A stretch of DNA of 64,000 nt from Plantago elongata (taxonomy: Eukaryota > Streptophyta > Magnoliopsida > Lamiales > Plantaginaceae). How positions within the stretch are numbered: the first letter of the stretch is position 1; every line of letters starts with the position of its first letter. Location: positions 1-64,000 of the forward strand of contig JAYMSP010000153.1 of assembly GCA_036897095.1 (NCBI GenBank), read 5' to 3'. The notes below the pieces were generated by a model. The model did not search any database, was not told the DNA's origin, and saw nothing but the letters and a program-made list of their open reading frames with translations. Below, piece by piece: positions 50,013 through 61,323 of this stretch. Both the position numbers and the translations under genes were made by a program.

Positions 50013-51032
50013 CTTTAGATGATAAGCTATCTTTCATGCAATTTGCAATCTACTTATGTGCTCCAAAACATTTTGTGGACTTTCATCATGTAAGCCAGTG
50101 GCTGATGCAACTTGGAATCAATTTAAGACTACTATACATGTAAGCATATTGCTTTTGTAATTCCAAAGCCTTATTTTAGGTTAATGGGTCGTGGAAGATT
50201 TTACGCGTGGAGTTGCTTTTGGCTTGTTATTCACCGCTTCTTAGATTAACATATCACCGTCGTCGTCTTGCAATGCTCAACCATTCGTTGTTGGTTGAAC
50301 CCTGATACAGCTCGGCCCAACCATAACAAGAGGAACCGGATAACCAGATGTTCATTGGATTGTGAAGTATCATTTGTTTGACCTAAATTGTAGTTAATAC
50401 ATTTATCCGATTTACCACTAACTTTTCAGTTAGATTTTCAGCTCTATAATATTTCTTTTATAAAAAAATTATTACGTGAATTAGTTAATTTAAAAAACTA
50501 ATTAAATTAGTTTGTTGGAGAAAAAAAAAACTAGACCATACCATTTCTGCTACCATCTACTTTTGCTAAACCGAGCCATATCTTTATTAAATCCCATCAA
50601 CTCTCATGGCATATTTTCTTAAGAATCCATCACTCACATGTAAAATAACAACTAAACAAATGTGCTAACAGCTAGCTTATAACTGAATCCGAACATTATT
50701 ATAAAAGAAAACGATCCGAAAATCCGACACGATACTGAAAACCAAATTATACAATGGTTAAAAATTACAAGAATACCAGCAACTCAGCATAAAATTAGTC
50801 ATAAACAGATTACAGATCTAATAATAATCATTAATCTCCATTAGACATCAGTTAACATTAAAATAAAACATCTTCTCTCCTCTAAAAAAAAGAAAAAAGA
50901 AAAAAGAAGAAAATAAAAACTCGGGATGACTCGGCCGAGTCGCACCTTTCGCAAACTCACCACTGCCATCTCCCAGCAAAAAAACCGGACCAAAAAAAAC
51001 CCGATCAAATCTCAACAATCGTCAGCATCAGA

Positions 51033-51416
51033 TTACGCATAAAGCAACGGCCACGATTCACCTGAGAATTCCGCACCGAAACCCTCACGACGACACGATT
51101 TCGATACTCCATCATCCTGAGACGACGAAACGAGACTCAGAATCTCCTCGAACAACGCCTCGTCACATGGAATCGCGAGCGGACCTGAGTTGTTCGCGAA
51201 GCCGTACTCCTCCTCGGCCTGGCTGAGCAGTCGCCGGAAAACGGGGTGGTTGAGGAGCGACGTTCGAACTACGAACCTGCGTTGCGTGATTCCGACGCAG
51301 ATCGCCACGTGTCCGGCCGGCACGTCGGAGGGTGAGGAGGAGACGGCTTTGGTCTTCCATGCGCGGAGCATTTGGCGGATCCGTACTATGTGCTTGATTT
51401 TGTTGCATTTCGCCAT
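51033..51416 (-). CDS. SAUR49/52-like auxin-responsive protein, 127 aa
   Basis: This intronless minus-strand gene opens MAKCNKIKHIVRIRQMLR, the hallmark of the SAUR49/51/52/53 group. The SAUR domain covers about residues 32-95: [56 protein letters not shown]-terminal tail of about 28 residues (SCRREGFGAEFSGESW) extends beyond the domain, common in this group. The DNA is strikingly GC-rich against its AT-rich surroundings, giving long shadow frames on both strands. It is divergent from the RbfA gene 5 kb to the right. Confidence 0.95.
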   Translation of the reverse strand: MAKCNKIKHIVRIRQMLRAWKTKAVSSSPSDVPAGHVAICVGITQRRFVVRTSLLNHPVFRRLLSQAEEEYGFANNSGPLAIPCDEALFEEILSLVSSSQDDGVSKSCRREGFGAEFSGESWPLLYA

Positions 51417-53420
51417 TTGGATTTGGTTTGATGAAGACAGTGGTGGAACGGATTAAGGAGCCGTGTTGTGTGTGAGTAGGATTGGAGTGATGTTATTTGA
51501 ATTTGGTTTGAGGTGGTGCAAGTGCTTGCTTGCTTGCTCTTTAATATTGAGTGAAAATGTGGGAAATGACGGATGTGGGCTTTGGTTTGGGGCTATTTAC
51601 GGGATTGTATTTGCTTGATTTGCGGCGGGTTTGAATGAATATATATTTTCACGAAACTCCAGTTGTTACCCTAACCCTACCTCTCTAGCTACAATTTGGT
51701 AGAACCGTGAATGGAGTGTCACTTTAGCTACCCGAATCGATAAGACTCCCCGTCCTTTTACAAAGTTAACAGTTTTATTTTACTCGGTTGAACCAAGTGC
51801 TTCGACTAAGAATTACTCTCATTTATATCATTTATAATTATCGTTTAAAACATATCATACACTAGCTAATTGTATATCAGTAGAAGTGATTGTGATTGTA
51901 ACTCTCAATGGATATACCTTGCATCATATGATCAGTCGAATAATTTTATTTTAATTTATTAACCAAAACAAATTGCTTCGATTTTAATGTGTATATATGT
52001 ATGCTAAATGCATTCAATAAGGTAATAATTATCGTAAGAGTGATTATTGAGAGTTATGTAATATACACGTATGTCTTTAAAAATTGAGGTGACTTATTAT
52101 ATTATCATCTTGTACGTTTATTTCGTACATAATATATGATCTTCCAAATGACTTGTACAAAAGAAGTATTTTTTATTTATTTCGAAGGAGATGGAATATA
52201 GTGTGAATTTTTTTTATCTTTTATTAACAGTTAAACGTGAAATATATAATAAATTCTAAATACTATGAATTACAAATTTTAAGTGAAGATGTGATAATTA
52301 AAAGGGATGCAATTCATCTCTTACAATCAAGATTGTATATAAAATACATTGGTACATATTTTTAATCTCATGTTGAAATTTCACAAAATATATTGCCAAA
52401 TGCCAGGTAATGTACTCATTTGATATAGTAGTTCTCAAGCTATAGCTAGTAGTGTTATATATGTGTACAATTTGTGATCTTCACAATTTAATGATTGATT
52501 GGAAATCGATTTGGATTGGAAATTGTTATTCGATTACCATACAAAATTCATTGTACTTATGAGAATCTCATAAAGCAAGTGATGGAGTATAAAATAACCT
52601 AAAGATTTAAGCTCGGTTTTTAATGTTTTTGACGTTTGACTGTAGGTAAATTAATCAAGTTGCTTCATAAACATTGAGACATATTTAACTACAAGTAGTG
52701 CGAATCAAAAAATAAAAATGAAAATTACAGGTATAGTGGAGCTGCTGAGTGACAAGTTTAGTGCATTACAGGTAGTATCTTACACTAATCAATGCAGTGA
52801 TTTTTGTCCCTCAGTATCATTATTAACACAGTGTAATAGAGATTAGATTAGTTAATCAAAAGATTTAGAGAATATATGCTGGGACCATGTCTAGACACTA
52901 TTAATTAATTATAGTTAAAGTGTCTGTTTAGGAAATAAATTACGAATTCAAGGGCCCTTCACCACATGGCTGACCAAGAATTTGTACTCTTACTATACGG
53001 TTCAGGTTGAAAATTTCATAATGCCACTTTTTATTCTTTAATCGAGAGATTATAGTCAGATTATGAGTATTTTAATAACAGTGTTTCACTAATTTTATTC
53101 TTTATAGACAGTTGCATTTGCAGACAAAGGAAGGTATAGTGATTTAACTGGAAATTCCGTACTCAACGAATACGTACAGTACAGCCAGCCAGGTTACACC
53201 TGATCAGGTTCAAAGTTATAACGAGTCTATAAATTCACTGTGGTAGTTAAATCTTCTTGGTCTATGTAATTTACGGTTACGGTCGTATATTTAGGCTGTC
53301 GGACCATTGGCACTGTAGTTAGCCTGAACTCGATGCATATCTTCAATGTGAGTTTTTTCTAACAAAAGTTATATTTATTATTTCTGATAGAATTAGATCT
53401 CATCTAAAATCTCAAACTTG
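51417..53420. other. Upstream region of the SAUR49/52-like gene and intergenic DNA
   Basis: The first few hundred bases should hold the minus-strand promoter; a TATATATT-type box lies near 51640, about 220 bp from the ATG, so its role is uncertain. No gene is supportable beyond it. Confidence 0.5.
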
Positions 53421-53846
53421 TAAAGAGGTGTGAAACTAGTTCACTTATATTAATTTGTCTAACACTCTTCCTCATTCGTGGGCTTGTTTCAACCTCATCA
53501 GGAAGGTTCAACGAGTGGATAACGGAGTTTCTATATGACTGATTCGATTCAGCTGGGAGCTCTCTTGGTGTAAGCGCTGGTGCTGGTTTGCCCCGATACC
53601 AACATGTTGCTGATACGAGGCTGGAGGCATTGCCTATGACTTTCTAGATACCCGAGCTGCTTTCTTGCTGCTCTCATTGATCTCGCGATCAACTGGCGAC
53701 CTTTTGGTGTATCGTGAAAATGTTGACGGTGGGAGTCGATCCTTGAACCTTCTAGGTTCTTTAATATGACTAAATTCCATTTCATTTACAAGTTCGAATC
53801 TATAAAGAGGTGTGGAACTAATCCACTCATATTAATTTGTCTAACA
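53421..53846. repeat. Segment bounded by 44-bp direct repeats
   Basis: The 44 bp at 53421-53464 (TAAAGAGGTGTGAAACTAG start, ATTAATTTGTCTAACA end) recur at 53803-53846 with about five differences. The interior is moderately GC-rich (CTGATACGAGGCTGGAGG) and carries one short minus ORF (53549-53785) without a recognisable domain. It may be a small non-autonomous element with direct terminal repeats or transposon debris. Confidence 0.5.
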
Positions 53847-53925
53847 ATTTTAAGTGAAAAAATAAATAAAAGAAGAGTTGATCGGGTTCTACCTCGGCTC
53901 GGCTCATATATGAATCTTTGTGCGG

Positions 53926-54016
53926 ATTGGCATCATCCATTGATTAAAGAGTTATTTATGATTACCATCATCTATTGATTAAAGAGTTGTTGTGATTAGC
54001 ATCATCTATTGATTGC
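53926..54016. repeat. Short tandem repeat, about 2.6 units of 34-35 bp
   Basis: ATTnnCATCATCTATTGATT with AAAGAGTTnTTTGTG recurs at about 53926, 53961 and 53995; the third unit is partial. Confidence 0.85.
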
Positions 54017-54019
54017 TTT

Positions 54020-56475
54020 TGTAATTATGTCCAAATATTATGAAAGTTGAATCTTAAAAGTACAAGATAAAGAGTAAGGAATATACATGTGTTGGTTACC
54101 TAGCTAATCCCCAGTCCTTAAAATTGGAATTATACGCCTAAACTTTCATATGATAACGAAAATTGTTCAACTTTTTCATCATCACTTTTGAGCCGAATAT
54201 GCTCATGGCTAGAAAGACAATAAAGTTGGCTATTTATTACAAATGATTCTTTCATTATTTTCCTTTACAGGGATGAAATCAACTTTTTATATATGATACA
54301 CTCCTATATGGCGTAGGTTTTTGTTTAAGCCAAAAAGAATCCAAGAGAAATTAGTTGCAACTTTGTCCTGTGTACCACACAATGGCAACTTTAACATGAT
54401 TCCACCCCGATATAGAGCGGTCGGAATCTTCAATTCTATTTTTATGTCTCAATTAATGTCTAGTTCTTATAAATTATATATAAGTTAATTGTGATAAAAT
54501 AAGAGAAAGAATAATTACTTTTATAAATTCTCTTTGCACGAGATTAGAACTTTCTCTTCTCCAAATAAATTAGGCCTAAGTAAATTTAAGAAGCTCCTCA
54601 TAAAATCACTCACTACGGCATATCATAATAAGTAAGATCTTATAATGTAGGTATGCTTGGACTTATAGTAGTCTTCTCTATTGGGTAAAGATTTGTTCTC
54701 TGATATAACTTAAAAGGTGATTACATATTTCTAACTAAGGGAAAAATATTAAAAATGAGTAAGTCTTCTGAGAGATAATTTTATAAAAAGACTAAAAAAG
54801 ACGGACAAACATTACAGTCATAATAAATAACTTTAACGATTTTGCTAAGATCGGTGATATACCCATACGTAAAAAAGATATTAAATCTTCACTCATAAAC
54901 ATTATTGACATTGTTTAAAACATTGAACATATAATTAAGAACATTATCTCGCCTCTCAGGTCTCTAATTAAAACACACATTCCTAAAATTTTATGGCGTG
55001 AAGTAAAATAATGTGGATGAAAAAATTGAGTAAGAGTTTCCTAGTCATAAGTAAAAAGGGTTGATATATAGTTTAGTTGATAACTCTTCTTATCATGGTT
55101 AACTCATATATAATTAAATTCTAAATAAAATGATACGTGTCATGTTTTGGAGAATGAGACACTAATTGGATATGAAAAGTGGGATAGAAGATCCGGACCG
55201 AATATGAAGAGTCAGATCTTCTACTGTTCTACAATAAAAAGCCATGTTTAAGAAAAATCATTTGTACCGAGTAAATATCTTTAACTTTTCGCGTATTTTA
55301 TACTAACGGTTTATAACGCCAAGAAAGACACACCAATTAGCAGTAAAAGTTGTTACCAACTGTGTTAAAATTGGAGGTGTTAATGGATACAGGGTAAATG
55401 AATGCAATGGCAGTTGCACCAAACTCTCTCCGATTGAATAATCATCTTCAACGGCCACTTTTATTTGCACCGTTAATGGAGGTTGAATGATTTGTAAGTG
55501 GCTCCTTTCTATTACTTAAAGTTATTTATGTGCTTTTACTAATACAAGATTTCATTCAATTGGAATCATTACATTTATCTATTTTACAACCACTTTATCC
55601 TAAACTACTTAATCTTTATATCAGATAACATAACTTTATTTTCGTTAAAAATACATCACTATATATAATAAGGAAACGTACATAACAACTAAAGATATTA
55701 CAGTCTATTTCATTCGACATTTCATAAATATTGCATTTGATATGAACATAATATATGAATCTTCTTATTATCATGGTGGAACTCACGAATTACTATTACA
55801 TATCTTAACGCAATAACTAGCACAATTATGTACTAGGCATGATATATCAATGATCATTTTTATTAAAACGAAAAAGAAAAAAAAGAAACAGTCTCTTACC
55901 TCAAATGATCAACTGTGTAGAAATCACTCAACTTCACTATATCCCTGATTAAGAAATGTAAGCCAAAACATTATTCTATATTCAAAAATAGCGAATAACA
56001 TGAAGTCGACATTCTTTTTCATAAGGAAGAAACTCTAGTAACTACTACCAATACATAACATGTTTAAAAGAGAATTAGAGACGAGTTTCCATCTCCTAGT
56101 TCATGCAGACGATCATCCCTATGCATATTTGGGGTTCAACTCGTTGGTTCGAGTAGTGCAATGAGTCCGATTATGTTCATCTTTACAAAATTTGCCACAC
56201 TACTAATAAAAATTAAATATTATTGTTTTATCCTTATGTTCAATATTTTCATATTGTCACACTTTTTATCCACAAAATACATAAAAACGGAACGTAAAGT
56301 CATCTCATCTATACGAAAGAAAATTAACATAACACAAAAAAATTAAATTAAATTAAACAAAAAATAAATTGTTCTTGGTAATTAATTTTCGATTTTCCTT
56401 TACACAACAAAAAAAACCAAAAATAAGGTATATCCAGAAACTGATTGTAATTTCCTTCCCTCCAATCTGAACACC
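54020..56475. other. Intergenic DNA left of the RbfA gene
   Basis: No gene is seen. The stretch is AT-rich and its last few hundred bases should contain the RbfA promoter. Confidence 0.55.
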
Positions 56476-59160
56476 ATGCTTTTAACAAACACTCCAATTC
56501 CCAATCCGCCATGTTCGCTACCTCCTCCAACGACGTCGTATTGCCCCCTCCGCCTCTGCTTCCCACCTTCTCTCCGGCGAGCTGAAAGCAATTGCAATGG
56601 CAGAATCAGGATTACATGTATGGCAAACCCTAGGAGAGTCAAAATGGTTGCCAAGCAGATTCGGAGAGAAATTTCAGATATGCTGCTCACTGATACCACT
56701 CTTCAGCACGCTGTCTTGCCGGAAGCTGCTCTCGGTGCCGACCGGTACTTGTCGTCCCTCACTACTATCAGTGACGTCGAAATTTCAGCTGATTTGCAGG
56801 CAAGGCTGTGTTATCGTTATCTGAAAACTCATAATTTCAGTTTGGATCATTCAGTTTAATTCTGCTTTGTTGTTTTTTATACTACGAGTAAATTCAGTTT
56901 AGTTATCTTCAGAAGAGAACATAGCCTAATTCATTGTTGATTTGACCTTCTACTCCCTTCCATCCCGCTAGAATTGAAACAATTTTCCGTTTTGAATATA
57001 CACAAAGTGAAACAATTTTTCATTTATAAAAATAACCCCCGCATCCGCATGTAATTTTATATCTCAAAATCATATTAAAAACCGTACATTTGAGATATGT
57101 TTCATTTTAAATGAGACGGAGGGAGTATTATGTTATTTGGTTGATTTCTGTTTTGTTCATTGTGAACAACTTTTTATTCGGGGAGTTGTAGTACTAGTAA
57201 TGTAACGGTAATGGTGTTTGTGTTAAACTGTTAATACAGATTTTGGATGTTGGTAGCTTTAATTAGTTATGTTCAGACTTATGTGAAATGAAATGAGTGT
57301 GTAAGTTGCGTAGAAACATATTGTATGGGGCAAATAAAAATTGCCCGAATGGTTTGGCGATGAGGAAATTACACCTAAGAAAACAATTGTATGTATGGAA
57401 GGAATATAATTACCCGGTTTTTGGGTTGCTTAATGATGATTAAATGCCAATATGTATGTATGGAATTGAATTACTCGTTTTTTTAATGCTTAATGATGAT
57501 TAAAAGCGAAATGTATGCATGAAAACGAATGGCCTGGATTTTTGGTTGCTGAGCGTGAGTATGATTAGGAGCCTAGAGGTATAATGTAATGTTCACAAGA
57601 GAAGACTTTTGCAAACCAAAGTTTATTTTAATGTAAAGGATCTGGATTCCACTCGTCCAATGATTATAGGAGGATTTGTTAATGCATGTAATAAAGCTTG
57701 AATACTGTGGTTTGTTTACACAAGTTAGTTGTCATTTTTAGTTTTCCAGGTGCGTTACTGAAGTGAAGTTTTGGTACTTTCTGCATCATTAGTGCTTGAT
57801 GTTTTGTTGTTCGTGTGTATTAGCTGTTTATCTGTGGCTGGGCGTGTTCTGTTTTTGGTTACGTTTCTTCTACTGTTCACTTCAGAAATTGACTTGTCAA
57901 GGACTTAATCATCTTGCTGAAACCTTGTTATTTGTTGAGGCATGCCATATTGGTATTAAAAGATGTTAATGGAGAATTGTGACAATGACTTGATAATTGA
58001 ATGATGTACATGTGTAAACCTCTCGATTAAACTCAAGGACAACTGTTTTAATTGTTGGGGGTGTCCCTTGAGGACCTGTAATTTATTTTGTTGTCTGTCC
58101 ACATCGTTTCTGAGCTTTTCCATTTACTAATATTGTAGGTTGTTAAAGTGTATGTATCTATTTTTGGAGATGAAAGAGGAAAAGAAGTTGCTTTAGCTGG
58201 GCTAAAATCGAAAGCAAAGTATGTTAGGAGTCAACTGGGCAAGCGCATGAAGTTGCGGCTAACACCTGAGGTCCGTTTCTTTGAAGACGAATCTCTAGAA
58301 CGAGGAAGCAGGGTGAGACTGATAACATTTTGTCATTTCAACTTACGAGTGTCATACTGTCATTCTTGCTTGTTGCTTCTTTAATTCCATCACTTTTGAC
58401 CCTTTGTTAATAATTGTTTGGTTTACACATTACAAAACAGAGCAAATTTGTGGGAAAAGAGGGTATTCTTGATAAGGTAGTCAAATCCATCATAGGGCAC
58501 AACATTCATAGGAGATCAAACACTTGCGTTTTATAGTCAAATCTGTTTTATATGAGATGGCATTTGAACATAGCCATACAAGTATCTGCATCTTTTAGGC
58601 AACAATCATCCTGACCTATGCTGAATTATTCATATCTAATGAAGTTATGAAGATGTCATTGTACTAAAGAATTTTTATTATCTCGTTTAGGTAAGGCTTA
58701 ACGTTGTATTTTCGCGTTATATCTTGCACTGACATCATTGACCTTGTACTGTCAAATGCCTCGCAGATAATGCACAGTATTCTCAGTTATTGACCAATTT
58801 CACATAAATAAATTTTCTTTGGAGTAACTATGGATATGGTGCAATAATGAAATTTGTTATCATGTATCGAGTTGGATTTGCCTTTTGTAGACCCCTTAAT
58901 TGTTGGCAGTTATCTAAGGTTCTCCACAATGCACTTATCTGGGAAGATTTTGTACACACCATTCTGCTCATGAACTGTTTTTTGTGGTATTTGTTCAGGT
59001 CATAGCTATATTAGATAAAATAAAAGATGATAATATGAGAAGATCTATGCAAGACCCAGACGACGACGATGACTTACAAGAGCCGACAGATGACAGTGAT
59101 GACGACACAGAGAGTAAAGACGATGATATCGATGATGAAGACATCATTTACGTATTGTAG
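56476..59160 (+). CDS. Probable chloroplast ribosome-binding factor A (RbfA), 3 exons, 219 aa
   Basis: RbfA binds the small ribosomal subunit during 16S rRNA 5'-end maturation; plant versions work in the plastid. Exons: 56476-56799, 58139-58312, 58999-59160. Exon 1 encodes a Pro/Ser/Thr-rich stretch free of acidic residues to about position 36, suiting a transit peptide, then the KH-like RbfA domain (NPRRVKMVAKQIRREISDML, about 49-167) through VVKVYVSIFGDERGKEVAL, RSQLGKRMKLRLTPEVRF and an ERGSRVIAILDKI tail. The last about 38 residues are extremely acidic (DPDDDDDLQEP, DDSDDDTE), ending DEDIIYVL. Intron 1 uses a GC donor (CAG, then GCAAGG), the only choice that keeps DLQ-VVKVYVS in frame. 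Intron 1 is 1.3 kb and contains a Stowaway MITE. The plastid destination is inferred. Confidence 0.92.
56953..57125. mobile_element. Stowaway-like MITE in RbfA intron 1, 173 bp
   Basis: The left end CTCCCTTCCATCCCGCTAGA and the complement of the right end, CTCCCTCCGTCTCATTTAAA, are matching Stowaway termini. TA flanks both sides (56951-56952, 57126-57127). It lies 150 bp past the GC donor and is transcribed as intron. Confidence 0.85.
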
Positions 59161-59840
59161 ATTTTCTGTAAGGGAAGTTAGTTACGTTGCTGGTTAGTTC
59201 ATCACCTGTATATGAACCACCATGTGGCAGGTCAAAAGGCTTGTTGAAATTAGTGTAGCTACTGGTTCCACAATGCAGTGCACTGATATTTATGCCAGGC
59301 TAATTTTCAGGCTTTCAGGTTGTTGAGAACGTGGAAAATAGTTATTCTCGTTCGATATTCGAGTTCATTACTCCGTCATATGCAGCGAACAAATTTCTCC
59401 TTCATGTAATTTTCAAGCTGAACCTATATTTTTGCATTAGTTACTAGAATTAAATGAATTTACAGGTTGAGCAGTACTTTACTACTGGTGTTTTTACTAG
59501 TATATGAGTTCCTACTTGTAGAAAGATGATGAGAATAGGAATTGCAGAAGAGAGTAGAATTAACACGAAACAACAAGTAGGAGGTGCTGCTAACACTACT
59601 AGTAGTTTTGGTAGTAGCAGATCTGCGTGCAAATTGAAGAGCAGCTGCGAAAATAGCCATAGCTTTGTTTGTAGTATGTGTTTTATGAATAATGAAACAA
59701 AGAAGATTGAGTAGAAATGGAATCAAACAAATAAACATACAATAGAATAAAATGCTAAAAACTAATTGGAAGCTGCTCATACCGGCGAGTTTGTTACTAT
59801 TCACTCGGGTGTAATTAACTTTTCAAAGCCAAGTAATATA
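59161..59840. other. 3' flank of RbfA with a weak minus-strand ORF
   Basis: This includes the RbfA 3' UTR. On the minus strand, 59804-59460 is open for 114 codons; an internal Met begins MAIFAAALQFARRSATTKTT, which looks like a mitochondrial or plastid presequence, and the upstream part is hydrophobic (IPFLLNLLCFII). No further exon was found. It may be chance, or the start of a small unrecognised organellar protein. Confidence 0.25.
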
Positions 59841-60078
59841 CTCCCCCGTTTCGAGTGGGAAGTCGCATTTTCATTTTAAACTTTCTCGAATTAAAAGTCT
59901 CATTTCCTTAAATATAAAATTTCTCTCATACTTTATACATTATCTATCATATTTTATTCACTATTTCTCATACCTTATCTAATCACATCCATTCTTTATT
60001 ACCTTCTTTCCTGCTTTATTATTTTTTATTAAAATTTGTGTCCGATTTCGTGAGACCTCCAAATTAAGACGGACGGAG
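59841..60078. mobile_element. Stowaway-like MITE, 238 bp
   Basis: The left end CTCCCCCGTTTCGAGTGGGA pairs with the complement of the right end, CTCCGTCCGTCTTAATTTGG. TA flanks both sides (59839-59840, 60079-60080). The interior is T-rich with no coding capacity. Confidence 0.82.
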
Positions 60079-61323
60079 TAGTAAATTAGTAACAACCCTT
60101 TATAACTAACCTTATGCTATTTTATCTGAATCGAAGTGAACTTGACTATATGAATAAAACGGAATAAATTATAATTAAAATGAATTATAATATAAAAATG
60201 CAATAAACATAACTTGACTAAATGAATCCAAAGTAAATTGTAATTATGAAGTTTTCAGATAAACATAACATAGCATAATACTTCATCCCTATGTACCAGA
60301 CTACCATTAACAATAAAGTTAGATAAGAAGTTTTCGGTATCACTAAGAATAGTATCGTTGCATTGTACTATTGTTAGTATTACGATCTAAATTATTGGAT
60401 CAACTCAAGATTGAATCTCAACCCTCCAATTTTTATTAATGCGATAAGGCGTCGCACTATATTAAAATATCTCTTAGGTTATTCATTAAACATTCCTCAT
60501 ATTTCAATCTTATCAAAATATACCCAAAACAATTAAAGATCAACCCAATAATAATCAAAAATTTCACAAACACCCAATTTTACATTTTAACATTTTACAA
60601 AAAAATAAATAAAAATAAAAGAAGGCTACTGAAGCTCCGCGAAGCTTAGTCGAGCTTCCACCATGGAAGCTTCACCCGAAGCTTCCTTGGAAGCTCGAAA
60701 CTAAACGATCGGAGAAAAAAAAATGTTGCTGGAGCTCCGACGGCTGAGATGGCGGAAGTAATTTTAAAGACGAAAGATTTATTTTCTTAAAGATGTAAAT
60801 TAATTATTTAGGTGGGATGAGATTACAAATTTACATAATTTGTATTTTAAAACTTATTTCAATTATAAGAATTGATTATAAAATAATTTTAAAATATTAA
60901 ATTGATACATTTATTATATTTTTAGAGGTGCACTATCAATAATATAGTGGGATGTAGTATTGAAATTAGTCAAACAATTAACAGTTTCGATGGAATCCAA
61001 AAACTCGAACAGAAAAGGATTGTCAGCGTTTGTGGAGTGGCGTTTGAATAGTATGATTGTGAAACAGATAGGAGGTGCATTAATAATACATGATGAGTTT
61101 AATAGCGAAAGGACGGTGATAGTTGGAGTGCAAGGAAAATAATGAATAATAGTGTTTATTTAAAAAATCAAATATACCTCATGAATATATGAGGCTAAGA
61201 CGTCTGAGCTTGTTACTCGTCAATAAACGTTTTGACTCAAACTGAAGTGCAAACCCTTCCCCAAATTCCACTCCATCACTCACTCAGTTCAGTAGCTTGA
61301 ATCACCATCGAAATCCAGCTCCA
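60079..61323. other. Intergenic DNA upstream of PIN1
   Basis: No gene is supportable; a 60-codon frame at 60960-61142 has no recognisable domain. A cluster of six GAAGCT/AGCTTC words lies at 60631-60695. The PIN1 promoter should lie in the last few hundred bases. Confidence 0.5.

Noticed and set aside
51163-51456. Overlapping ORFs on both strands at the SAUR49/52-like gene
   Set aside because: They are GC-driven shadows; only the frame 51416-51033 has SAUR motifs.
56348-56699. Minus-strand ORFs (Gly/Arg-rich) overlapping RbfA exon 1
   Set aside because: They are complementary shadows of the transit-peptide region.
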